A stretch of DNA of 9,650 bases from NCBI GenBank assembly GCA_963169595.1, contig CAUJFM010000346.1:1-9650 (forward strand), given 5' to 3'. Position numbers and translations under genes: made by a program. Source of the DNA: Bacteroidota bacterium (lineage in GTDB: Bacteria > Bacteroidota > Bacteroidia > Flavobacteriales_F > PHOS-HE28). How positions within the stretch are numbered: the stretch's first letter is position 1; the number at the start of each line of letters is the position of its first letter. Of the stretch, positions 1 to 7,338 are shown one piece after another. Under the pieces are notes generated by a model. That model did no database searches. It had not been told where the DNA came from and saw nothing but the letters and a program-made list of their open reading frames with translations.

Positions 1-1
1 T

Positions 2-595
2 CAGATGAACCCGCACTTCATCTACAACTGCCTCAACAGCGCTGCACGCATGACCCAAGCCGGGCATAGTGTGGAAGCGCTCGCCTACCTGCAAGGGTTC
101 GCACGCCTGCTGCGCATGGTGCTGGACCACAGCGTGGACGACCGCGTGGCGTTGGCCGATGAGATCGACTTCCTGCGGCAATACCTCAAGCTGGAGGCGC
201 ACCGGCTGGAAGGACTGCACTTCGCAGTGGAAGCGGACCGCGAGCTGCTCGACGATGAGGTGGAACTGCCTGCGCTGCTCGTTCAGCCCTTCGTTGAAAA
301 TGCCGTGTGGCATGGCCTGGCGGAGAAGGAAGGCGACAAGTCGATCAGTGTGCGCTTCGCTGCGAACGGCGAAGGTTTCCGGTGCGTGATCGAGGATAAT
401 GGCGTGGGTCGCGACCGGTCCGGCACCAAGCCTGTGACCGACGGCGGTCACCGTTCGCTCGGGATGCAGCTCACCAGCGAGCGGTTGCGCCTACTGGCCC
501 GTCGCATGAGCGAAGGTGGTCATATCCAGGTGGAGGACCTGAAGGATACTGAAGGCCATGCGGCAGGAACGCGGGTGACACTGCTTCTTCACTGA
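2..595 (+). CDS. LytS/YehU-type sensor histidine kinase, C-terminal part (5' truncated by window edge)
   Basis: This is the catalytic end of a membrane-linked sensor kinase that phosphorylates a LytTR response regulator. The frame is open to the window edge: the codon before the first Met is CAG, giving QMNPHFIYNCLNS, the histidine box of the His_kinase (PF06580) family, with the phospho-acceptor His at visible residue 5. So the Met at position 5 is internal, not a start. The HATPase part follows: an N-box (FVENAVWHGL, about visible residues 97-106), a G1 box (DNGVGRD, about 132-138) and a G2-like segment (SLGMQLTSERL, about 152-162). The sensor and membrane region lies outside the window. 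The stop is 8 bp before the response regulator, so the two form a cognate operon. Family assignment is firm; the stimulus cannot be read from here. Confidence 0.93.
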   Translation, partial: QMNPHFIYNCLNSAARMTQAGHSVEALAYLQGFARLLRMVLDHSVDDRVALADEIDFLRQYLKLEAHRLEGLHFAVEADRELLDDEVELPALLVQPFVENAVWHGLAEKEGDKSISVRFAANGEGFRCVIEDNGVGRDRSGTKPVTDGGHRSLGMQLTSERLRLLARRMSEGGHIQVEDLKDTEGHAAGTRVTLLLH

Positions 596-603
596 AGGCG
601 CAT

Positions 604-1368
604 ATGCCCACCATGTCCGAACTTAGGGGCATGATCCGGGTATTGTTGGTGGATGATGATGTGGCGAATCGCGATTACCTGCGGACGCTGTTCCACAGCG
701 GCGGGCATGTCGTGGAAGTCGTTGGTGAAGCCGGGAACATCGGACAAGCCCGAGCGCTTATCAGCGAACTCAAGCCCGATCTGCTCTTCCTGGATGTGGA
801 GATGCCCGGCGGCAGCGGCTTCGACCTCTTGCAGCAACTGGGCACCTGGCCCTTCGAGGTGATCTTCTGCACCGGCTTCGAGCGTTACGCCATCCAGGCC
901 ATCCGCTTCAGCGCGCTCGACTACCTGCTGAAGCCCGTGCAGCCCGATGAGTTGAAGCTCGCCCTCGACCGCTTCAAGCAGCGCCATCCGGACCAGGACC
1001 GGTCGGCACTGCAACGGCAGTTCCTCGACAACATCGGTCAGCGCGATGAGCAAGCGATGAAGCTCACCCTCACCAGCGGCGACCGCACCTACTTCATCAC
1101 CCCGGCGGAGCTCACCCATTGCACGGCCGACGACAACTACACCGAGTTGCACACCGGTGACGGCCGGCGTTTCGTGAGCGCACGCACCTTGAAGGAATAC
1201 GAGGACATGCTGGTGCCGCTGGGTTTCCTGCGCGTGCATCGCAGTGCGTTGGTGAACAAGGCGCAGATCACGCACCTGGATGATGGGCATGTGGTGCTGA
1301 AGAACAAGCAGCGCGTGGAGATCAGTCGACGGAAGAAGGAGGAGGTGATGAAGGCCCTGGCGCGCTGA
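604..1368 (+). CDS. LytTR-family DNA-binding response regulator
   Basis: This is the cytoplasmic partner of the kinase just upstream. Residues about 11-125 form a receiver domain: acidic pocket DDD at 17-19, phospho-acceptor Asp64 in LFLDVEMPGG, conserved Thr90 (CTGF) and Lys110 (LLKP). Residues about 152-254 are a LytTR DNA-binding domain with the family signature FLRVHRSALVN (208-218) and the C-terminal SRRKKEEV segment. Total length of 254 aa is normal for the family. The ATG at 604 gives the closest spacing to the kinase stop (8 bp). ATG codons at 613 and 631 are alternatives; the one at 631 would give MIRVLLVDDD, a very common start for this family. All key receiver residues are present. 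LytTR proteins usually control surface or secreted functions, so the downstream exported genes are possible targets, but no binding site was identified. Confidence 0.94.
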   Translation: MPTMSELRGMIRVLLVDDDVANRDYLRTLFHSGGHVVEVVGEAGNIGQARALISELKPDLLFLDVEMPGGSGFDLLQQLGTWPFEVIFCTGFERYAIQAIRFSALDYLLKPVQPDELKLALDRFKQRHPDQDRSALQRQFLDNIGQRDEQAMKLTLTSGDRTYFITPAELTHCTADDNYTELHTGDGRRFVSARTLKEYEDMLVPLGFLRVHRSALVNKAQITHLDDGHVVLKNKQRVEISRRKKEEVMKALAR

Positions 1369-1369
1369 A

Positions 1370-1430
1370 CCGCTCGCTCATTCCTGCGACCGCTCGCTCG
1401 GACCTCTTTCCCTGCGGTCGCTCGCTGTGT
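1370..1430. repeat. GC-rich spacer with three CGCTCGCT copies and an inverted repeat
   Basis: The gap between the regulator and the next gene contains CGCTCGCT three times (starting near 1372, 1391 and 1419). GCGACCGC (1386-1393) is the exact reverse complement of GCGGTCGC (1414-1421), giving an 8-bp stem with a 20-nt loop. There is no clear T-tract, so it is not a standard intrinsic terminator. It could be a REP-like intergenic repeat or an mRNA stability structure; this is seen but its role is unknown. Confidence 0.45.
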
Positions 1431-1457
1431 TTGTTTCGGTCCATCAACGCCACCGCA

Positions 1458-3131
1458 ATGGATCCCAATAGCACCCTTCCCATGGATCGTTTCAAGCTCC
1501 TCGATCGACTTTATCAGGCCGGTATCTGGACCTGTCTCGCTGTTGCGCTATCGCTCATCTTCATTATAGCCACCTCCTATCGCGTACAAGCCCAATGGAG
1601 CACCGACCCGGCCACGCCCATGGTGGTGTGCGATGCCGTCAACAGCCAGCGCAACATGGGCGCCATCGCCGATGCCGACAGCGGCTACTTCGTGTTCTGG
1701 AGCGATCTGCGCAACAATGCGCAGAAGGCGGATCTCTACGGCCAGCACTTCGACAGCGAAGGCAACGCGCTGTGGGCAGCGAACGGTACACTGCTGTTGA
1801 GCAACCCCAGCAGAAGCATCAACCTGACGGCTCCACTGCTCATGCCGGACGGATCCGTGATGGTGCTGTTCTCCACCGGTGGCGGTTCTGTTGGTTCGGA
1901 CACCATCCGCGCCATGCGATTCGACGCCAACGCTACGGCGCTTTGGGCCGAGCCACCCATCGTGCTCGGGGGTTTCGACTACCGCAGTATGAAAGTGGTG
2001 CCCAGCGACAGCTGCGCGTACGTGATGGCGTATTGCGAAAGCTGCGGCGGTGGCGGCTATGGATGCCGGATGCAGCGCGTGCGCATGGATGGCTCCGTGC
2101 AGTTCCCCTTAGCGGGTGGGGTGGCCACGGGACATTATGGCCCTTACACCGTGCATGCTGATGGTGTTGGCGGCATCGTACACAGCATCCGCTGCGGCAA
2201 CGGCGCTGGCACATGCCTGAAAGCCCAGCGGTTCGACAGCCTGGGTACAGCGGTCTGGCCGGCATACATGGATCTGGCGGATGCGGACGGCCTCAACTAT
2301 GCGTTCTCTACCGCAGCGGAAGACGGGGGTGGGCAGTTGAGCGTGTGGGAGGTGAACGGTGATCTGCGCATGAACCGCATCGACGCCATGGGCAACACCT
2401 TGTGGTCGCCTGCCGTGCAAGTCGCATGCGATCAACCGAACGGACAGGGCACGCCTGATGCACTGGTGCAGGATGGTGCGCTCTACGTGACCTGGTGCGA
2501 CAATCGCGCCGGGGCCGGTGGGCTTTACGTGCAACGCTACGACCTGGCCACCGGACTCGAGCAATGGACCGCCGACGGGGTGCCGGCGATCCTCGAAAGC
2601 ACCTACGTGCCCACCAGCCGCCTTGTACCCAGCGACAGCGGCGCGGTGCTTGCGATCATGGACATGAGCGGCCCGCATATGTATTGCGCCATGCGTGTGC
2701 GGCCCGATGGCACCCTGGCATGGGATGAAGCGGTTTCGTTCGCCACGGCGAGTGGACCCTTCTACGAGAAGCGCGTGGAATTGCCCGATGGCAACGGCGG
2801 CGTGGTGGCGTTCTGGGAGAGCTTATCTGGTGATCTGTACGGCGCGCGCGTATATCGGAACGGCAAGCTGTACGATGATGTGGGCGTGGTGGAGGGTGGC
2901 ATATCCACGAGAGTTCGCGCGTATCCGAACCCGGCCAACGAGCGCATCAGCTTCGACTTGCCGGTGAATGAGCGACCCATCGGCATCGATGTGATGGATG
3001 CCCTCGGGCGCATCGTAGGCAACTACAGCGCTGCGACGACGATCGATATCGGCGCCTTGCCGAACGGGGGATACACCGCGCGCATCCGCACCTCCACCTT
3101 CACACACACGATCCGCTTCATCAAATACTGA
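1458..3131 (+). CDS. T9SS-exported repeat protein with type A C-terminal sorting domain
   Basis: This is a surface or secreted protein, 557 aa from the ATG at 1458. A TTG at 1431 (566 aa) and an ATG at 1482 (549 aa) are alternative starts. A hydrophobic segment at about residues 23-38 followed by YRVQAQ reads as a signal peptide cleaved near residue 45. The body carries eight copies of a pattern like L-Y-x-Q-R-[FY]-D-x-x-G-x-x-x-W, beginning near residues 94, 151, 203, 254, 303, 356, 409 and 460, about 52 residues apart. This suggests a beta-propeller or similar beta-repeat fold. The last ~75 residues (YPNP at 489, then DVMDALGRIV and LPNGGYTARI) match the T9SS type A sorting domain, which directs export across the outer membrane and removal of the tail. 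No catalytic motif was recognised; adhesion or binding is an inference. The stop is 6 bp before the next gene. Confidence 0.85.
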   Translation: MDPNSTLPMDRFKLLDRLYQAGIWTCLAVALSLIFIIATSYRVQAQWSTDPATPMVVCDAVNSQRNMGAIADADSGYFVFWSDLRNNAQKADLYGQHFDSEGNALWAANGTLLLSNPSRSINLTAPLLMPDGSVMVLFSTGGGSVGSDTIRAMRFDANATALWAEPPIVLGGFDYRSMKVVPSDSCAYVMAYCESCGGGGYGCRMQRVRMDGSVQFPLAGGVATGHYGPYTVHADGVGGIVHSIRCGNGAGTCLKAQRFDSLGTAVWPAYMDLADADGLNYAFSTAAEDGGGQLSVWEVNGDLRMNRIDAMGNTLWSPAVQVACDQPNGQGTPDALVQDGALYVTWCDNRAGAGGLYVQRYDLATGLEQWTADGVPAILESTYVPTSRLVPSDSGAVLAIMDMSGPHMYCAMRVRPDGTLAWDEAVSFATASGPFYEKRVELPDGNGGVVAFWESLSGDLYGARVYRNGKLYDDVGVVEGGISTRVRAYPNPANERISFDLPVNERPIGIDVMDALGRIVGNYSAATTIDIGALPNGGYTARIRTSTFTHTIRFIKY

Positions 3132-3137
3132 CCGAAC

Positions 3138-4121
3138 ATGCGCCATCCACTCCTCGCCGCACTTGCCCTCATTGTCATTTTCGCTGCATGCAAGAAGGAA
3201 GATGACAACGCGCCTCCATCGAATGGCGGTGGCGGCGGACCGGATACCACTGGAACCGGTGGTAGTGGATTGATCACCGGTTGGAGCCCGACCAGTCCAT
3301 ACCGCGACCAGGAGGTCACCTTCATCGGCGGGCCCTTCAACACGAACCCTGCGCAGAACAGCATCACAGCTTGGGGCGAACCCTTCGATATCATCAGTGT
3401 GAGCAGCACGCAGATCGTGGCGGTGCCCGGCCCCAACATGCAGACCGCCGTACCGGGCTACAATAGTGTGATCATCACCAGCGGCAGCGCGGTCGACACC
3501 ATCCCCTATGTCTATTGGAGGCGGCCGTTCGACCTCTTGCACTTCGAGGACAATGTGGACGATTGGGTTTTCGGAGCACCACCTCGCCCTGGCGACAGCG
3601 TGGTCTTCAACTGCATCAGCGCCACGTTCGCGGGCATGTCCGTCTCCATCAACGGGCAGAACATCCCCGGTCCTTTCGCTGTGGACTCGGCCTACTACTG
3701 CACGCTGGGTTTCCGCATACCGGTGAGCATGGGTGCCGGCACGGATGAAAGCGAGACCACCACAGCGCTCCTCTCCGCTACGAATGCCGACGGCCGCACA
3801 GACACGCTCACCATCGGCTGGGCACCCACCCCCGACATGGAGATCTTCGACCTGCAGCTCCTTGGCGGCGGCAGCACTTTCGATCTGAGCGATATGAACG
3901 GAGGAGCACAGGTGCTCAACTTCATGGTGGTGGGCAAGTACCTGCATCCGAACAGCCCATGGGTCCTCAGTGGGCCTTCACCGGCCGGTGGCACATACGG
4001 TAGTGCGAGCTACCCGAACGAAGCCTTCATCGTCGTTAACCCGATAAGCATGCAGCCAGGTAATTACACCTTGGCCTTGACCGGTATGATGGAGAGCTAC
4101 TCCTTCTCGTTGGTCCCATGA
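3138..4121 (+). CDS. IPT/TIG-like domain lipoprotein
   Basis: A 327-aa putative outer-membrane lipoprotein. The signal peptide MRHPLLAALALIVIFAAC ends in a lipobox-like FAAC with Cys18 as the lipidated residue, followed by KKEDD, a typical Bacteroidota lipoprotein start. A Gly/Thr-rich linker (about residues 28-44) leads to a segment at about 45-130 (GWSPTSPYRDQEVTFIGGPF, then VSSTQIVAVPGP and VIITSGSAVD) that resembles an IPT/TIG immunoglobulin-like fold found in surface-binding proteins. The remaining ~190 residues contain further beta-rich sequence I do not recognise, ending in YPNEAFIVVNPISMQPGNYT and SYSFSLV. That C-terminus reappears, diverged, in the pseudogene just downstream. It starts 6 bp after the T9SS protein's stop, so the two are likely one transcript and may work together on the surface. 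No enzyme motif is seen. Confidence 0.8.
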   Translation: MRHPLLAALALIVIFAACKKEDDNAPPSNGGGGGPDTTGTGGSGLITGWSPTSPYRDQEVTFIGGPFNTNPAQNSITAWGEPFDIISVSSTQIVAVPGPNMQTAVPGYNSVIITSGSAVDTIPYVYWRRPFDLLHFEDNVDDWVFGAPPRPGDSVVFNCISATFAGMSVSINGQNIPGPFAVDSAYYCTLGFRIPVSMGAGTDESETTTALLSATNADGRTDTLTIGWAPTPDMEIFDLQLLGGGSTFDLSDMNGGAQVLNFMVVGKYLHPNSPWVLSGPSPAGGTYGSASYPNEAFIVVNPISMQPGNYTLALTGMMESYSFSLVP

Positions 4122-4181
4122 GGCGGTCCCAGATGATCGTATTTCTCCTTCAAGCTACGGGGTGCATCTGTTGCTGGATCC

Positions 4182-4403
4182 ATGCGACCAGCAGCACTGT
4201 GGGTGGGCCACAACCCGAGGGAACTTCAGTTCGTCTTCCAAGTTCCCGTTCAGGCCATTGCGACCAGCCCATGTCCATCTGGCTGGGCTGCATATCCCAA
4301 TGAGTCGTTCATCGTGATCAACCCGGTGAGCATGCAACCCGGCAGGTACACCCTTGGTCTGGACGGGACATTCCATATGTTCAGCTTCTCGTTGGTGGAA
4401 TGA
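4182..4403 (+). pseudogene. Truncated second copy of the upstream lipoprotein C-terminus
   Basis: The last 111 bp (4293-4403) align without gaps to the last 111 bp of the upstream lipoprotein gene (4011-4121), stop codon included: 73 of 111 bases and 24 of 36 residues are identical. Many differences are silent third-base changes, so both copies evolved as proteins before this one was cut down. The remnant lacks a signal peptide, lipobox and IPT-like domain. Residues before the shared part have no clear counterpart. In another frame, from the ATG at 4118 overlapping the intact gene's stop, is a short hydrophobic start (MRRSQMIVFLLQ) that may be the leftover beginning of a second copy of the next gene. 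A 73-aa expressed protein is possible but less likely. Confidence 0.6.
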
Positions 4404-5053
4404 GGTGGTGTATCGCATTCTCCGGCTTCTGCGGAACAGCGTTCGTGCTGCCAGCACAGCCCATCGACCTGCAGGCGGGCCTGCCATCATTCGGGGCGCA
4501 CAGCATCGCGCACCACTACCTCCCGGACTGGCAAGGTGAGCACCTGCCAGTTGGCGGTACACATTGGTCTTGGGCACTCGACTCGGTGAACTGGGTCTTC
4601 CACGGCGAAGCAGCCGATACGGCTTGGCACCACAGCGCGAGCCGATCACCGCAGCAGGGGGGCAACTTCAGCGTGTACGAGCACTACTACCTCACCTACC
4701 GCTTTCACCATTTGCGCGCGGACACACTGGTGGAGGACAGCACGTGGGTGACCTCGCAAGGCACAACGGAGGTGCGCTATCCTCCTGTACCTCTATGCTG
4801 GCAAGGTCAGGCGCTTGGTGACAGCGTGGTCTGGCATGACCTGGTATCCGGGGTGGACCGCAGCACCCGCTACCGCGCAACGCTCGATCTGCGCACACCG
4901 TGGGGTGTTCTGCCTGGTCTGGTGGTCTTCGAGGATCGGATACTTGACCAGATCACCTACCGCATCCACCGGCGCGAGGACCTGGTGCGCGAACTGGCGC
5001 GGTACCACGTGCTGGACGGGCTGTATTTGAATTGGCCGATGGCCTCCCCGTGA
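4400..5053 (+). CDS. Hypothetical exported protein
   Basis: A 217-aa protein that I do not recognise. It begins with a short signal-peptide-like segment (MRWCIAFSGFCGTAFVLPAQ) with probable cleavage around residue 20, so it is likely periplasmic, secreted or surface-exposed. The mature part is rich in Trp, His and Tyr, with alternating beta-strand-like stretches such as YEHYYLTYRFHHL and RYRATLDLRTPWGVLPGLV. The latter loosely recalls the repeated 'GYGTL-LP' strand seen in many secreted Bacteroidota proteins; that comparison is weak. There is no T9SS sorting tail or lipobox. Its ATG overlaps the stop of the truncated lipoprotein copy (ATGA), as an ATG also does at the end of the intact copy, which suggests an ancestral lipoprotein/exported-protein gene pair that was duplicated. 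Confidence 0.7.
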   Translation: MRWCIAFSGFCGTAFVLPAQPIDLQAGLPSFGAHSIAHHYLPDWQGEHLPVGGTHWSWALDSVNWVFHGEAADTAWHHSASRSPQQGGNFSVYEHYYLTYRFHHLRADTLVEDSTWVTSQGTTEVRYPPVPLCWQGQALGDSVVWHDLVSGVDRSTRYRATLDLRTPWGVLPGLVVFEDRILDQITYRIHRREDLVRELARYHVLDGLYLNWPMASP

Positions 5054-5095
5054 TGATCACATGCGGCTCATGAACTACACCATCTGCCACGCTCA

Positions 5096-5461
5096 TCATA
5101 ACCGTACCTGTCCACTTGTGTAGAGCATGATCGCTTCCTGCAGGATCGCCGTTATGGTGCCGACCGGGATCGGCTTCTTCGGATCCAGTAGCAAGATCTT
5201 CATCCGTGCACGCTCCTCCTGGATCAACTGCGGATGGAACAGGCGCTGGCCTTCGACCACACCGAAATACGGTTGGCCGCTCTGCTGCCGTGTCCAGAGG
5301 TAACAGAACATCTTCCCACGATAGAGGAAGAAAGGCATGCGGTACTTCCACGCTTCGGTGATCAGTGGGTCGTGCCCCAGGATCAACTCCCGCATGGCGA
5401 CCAACACGAAGCGTTTGGGGCCTTCATGTGCGGAATAGAAGCGTTCAAGGTCTGCGTTCAT
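5096..5461 (-). CDS. DUF1801 (YdhG-like) family protein
   Basis: A 121-aa cytoplasmic protein with the DUF1801 pattern: an N-terminal helix region, then ITEAWKYRMPFFLYRGKMFC (residues 34-53), Tyr/Trp-rich strands (YLW, then YFGVVEG at 65-71) and a C-terminal helix (ITAILQEAIML, 103-113). DUF1801 proteins belong to a small alpha/beta fold group; their biochemical role is not established. Length is normal for the family. Its ATG (5459-5461) overlaps the recQ stop (5458-5460) in an ATGA junction, so it is probably translated together with RecQ from one mRNA. That pairing hints at, but does not prove, a DNA-related role. It converges with the exported-protein gene, leaving a 42-bp gap with no recognisable terminator. 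Confidence 0.85.
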   Translation of the reverse strand: MNADLERFYSAHEGPKRFVLVAMRELILGHDPLITEAWKYRMPFFLYRGKMFCYLWTRQQSGQPYFGVVEGQRLFHPQLIQEERARMKILLLDPKKPIPVGTITAILQEAIMLYTSGQVRL

Positions 5462-7287
5462 CCACGTTCGATGAACGCAATGATCACCTCCAGGAAGGCT
5501 TTTCCGAACTGTGACGCCTTATGGTCCCCCACCCCGTTCACGAGCCGGAACTCGTAAATGGTCCGTGGCTTCTTCTCGGCCATGTCCAACAAGGTGGCAT
5601 CGCTGAAGACGATGTAGGCCGGCTTCGCGATCTCTTTGGCGATGGCCTTGCGCAGGTCCTTCAGGCGTTGCAACAGGTCCGCCGCCGCTCCGGATGATGG
5701 TTCCATGGCCGGTGCGACGGCCTGTTTCTTCGTGCGTTCCTGGCGTTCCTTGATCGTGTCAGGCGTTACCAGTCGCACTTCGCGTTCGCCGCGCAACACC
5801 GCCTGGCCGGCTTCGGTCACTTTCAAGTGGTAGTGGGCCTTGTAGTCGATCTCCAGCAGTCCGTACTGGATCATCTGCTGCAGGAACATCATCCAACCGA
5901 AGGCGCTCACATCCCCCCCCGCGCCGAAGGTTTTCACGGTATCGAAGCGGTGCTCCACCACCTCGGCCGAGCGCGTGCCCTTCAGCACATCGATCAGCAC
6001 GCTCATACCCACCTGCTCTTTGCAACGGACCACCGCGCTCAGTGCCTTTTGCGCGAGCAGCGTCCCGCTGAAGTACTTGGGCGGGTCCTTGCACACATCG
6101 CAATTGCCGCAGGGCTGGCCGGTGCTCTCGCTGAAGTAGCTCAGCAGGATGGTACGGCGGCATACCTGCGCTTCGGCGTACTCCTTCATGCGCTCGAGCT
6201 TCGCGATCAGGATCCTCTTGTACTGCGGGTCCTCCACCTTCTCGATGTGGTACATCTGGCCCTGCACGTCGGCATAGCTGTAGAAGAGGATGGTCTCGCT
6301 CGGCTGTCCATCGCGCCCCGCACGGCCGATCTCCTGGTAGTAGCTCTCCAGATTGCCCGGCAGGTTGTAGTGGATCACGAAGCGCACGTCGCTCTTGTCG
6401 ATGCCCATGCCGAAAGCGATGGTGGCGCAGATCACGTGCAGCTTGCCGCTGATGAACTCGTCCTGCACCTCGCTGCGGTCCTCGGCCGAACGGCCCGCGT
6501 GATAGTAGTCCGCCCGCACACCGATCTTCTGGAGCTTGGCCGCGAGCTTCTCCGTGGCATCGCGACTTCCACAGTAGATGATGCCGCACTTGCCGGCGTG
6601 GCGCGCCATGATCCGTTCGATGGCCTTCCAGCGATCCACGCCCGGCAACACGGCCAGCGAGAGGTTCGGCCGGTCGAAACTGCTCACGAACATGCGCTCG
6701 TTCCGCATGCCGAGATGCTGTGCGATGTCACCGCGCACCGCGCGATCCGCTGTGGCCGTGAGCGCGACCACCGGCACGTCCGGAAAGCGCTCCTTGATCG
6801 CGTTCAATCGTTTGTACTCCGGCCGGAAGGAATGGCCCCAGCTGCTGATGCAGTGCGCCTCGTCGATCGCGAACAGTCGCACATTGAGCCTTGCCAACCA
6901 AGCGAGCGCGTGGCCGGAGAAAAGCCGCTCCGGTGAGAGATAGAGGAGTTTGATCTCCCCACGTTCCAGCCGCTCGTCGATCGCGCGCTCCTCGATGGGA
7001 TCGAGCGTGCTGTTGATGAACGCCGCAGCGATCCCGTTCGCCTGCAGGGACTGTACCTGGTCCTTCATCAAGGCGATGAGCGGCGAGATCACGACCGTCA
7101 ATCCGTCTTGCGCCAGCGCGGGTATCTGATAGCACAAGCTCTTGCCGCCGCCCGTGGGCATGAGCACCACCGTGTCGTTCCCGCCGATGACGTGCTCGAT
7201 GATGGCCTGCTGTTGCGGGCGGAAGCTCTTGTAGCCGAAGTGGCGCTCGAGCAGGTCGTGGATGGACACGGTGTTGACGGTTTCCAT
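5458..7287 (-). CDS. recQ: ATP-dependent DNA helicase RecQ
   Basis: A complete 609-aa RecQ-type 3'-5' helicase, acting in recombination, fork repair and removal of DNA structures. Visible parts in order: Q-motif region FGYKSFRPQQ (17-26); Walker A PTGGGKS (44-50); Walker B DEAH (142-145); aromatic-rich loop starting at W150; motif III LTATA (176-180); helicase C domain with motif VI YYQEIGRAGRDG (316-327); zinc-binding cysteines C376, C393, C396 and C399; RQC winged-helix region (about 405-505); a charged linker; and a C-terminal HRDC domain (about 534-609). This is the full bacterial RecQ architecture with no frame damage. One oddity is that the aromatic loop reads WGHSFRPEY, where the common form is WGHDFRPEY. 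The ATG at 7287 gives METVNTVSIHDLLERHFGY, a normal RecQ start. It is followed by an overlapping DUF1801 gene. Confidence 0.97.
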   Translation of the reverse strand: METVNTVSIHDLLERHFGYKSFRPQQQAIIEHVIGGNDTVVLMPTGGGKSLCYQIPALAQDGLTVVISPLIALMKDQVQSLQANGIAAAFINSTLDPIEERAIDERLERGEIKLLYLSPERLFSGHALAWLARLNVRLFAIDEAHCISSWGHSFRPEYKRLNAIKERFPDVPVVALTATADRAVRGDIAQHLGMRNERMFVSSFDRPNLSLAVLPGVDRWKAIERIMARHAGKCGIIYCGSRDATEKLAAKLQKIGVRADYYHAGRSAEDRSEVQDEFISGKLHVICATIAFGMGIDKSDVRFVIHYNLPGNLESYYQEIGRAGRDGQPSETILFYSYADVQGQMYHIEKVEDPQYKRILIAKLERMKEYAEAQVCRRTILLSYFSESTGQPCGNCDVCKDPPKYFSGTLLAQKALSAVVRCKEQVGMSVLIDVLKGTRSAEVVEHRFDTVKTFGAGGDVSAFGWMMFLQQMIQYGLLEIDYKAHYHLKVTEAGQAVLRGEREVRLVTPDTIKERQERTKKQAVAPAMEPSSGAAADLLQRLKDLRKAIAKEIAKPAYIVFSDATLLDMAEKKPRTIYEFRLVNGVGDHKASQFGKAFLEVIIAFIERG

Positions 7288-7302
7288 GGCGATCGGGAGC
7301 GG

Positions 7303-7330
7303 GCAAGGTAGTGGCCAGGTGTCTGTCCAA
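7303..7330 (-). promoter_or_regulatory. Weak candidate promoter for recQ
   Basis: On the - strand, TTG (7328-7330) and TACCTTGC (7303-7310) are separated by 17 nt, about 16 bp upstream of the recQ ATG. This partly resembles the Bacteroidota -33/-7 pattern (TTG, about 19-21 nt, TAnnTTTG), but the spacing is short and two -7 positions differ. It is offered only as a candidate. Confidence 0.2.
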
Positions 7331-7338
7331 CGGCTACA

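Noticed and set aside
1431..1457. TTG start for the T9SS protein
   Set aside because: ATG codons at 1458 and 1482 are available and place the signal peptide nearer the N-terminus; TTG remains possible.
2823..3947. A 374-codon open frame on the - strand opposite the T9SS protein and the lipoprotein
   Set aside because: It lies antisense to two proteins with clear signal peptides and domains, and its His/Val/Arg/Gly-rich text is typical of a shadow frame in GC-rich DNA.
5827..6936. A 369-codon + strand open frame inside recQ
   Set aside because: It is the antisense shadow of an intact, full-length RecQ gene and has a His/Arg/Ala-rich composition with no recognisable domain.
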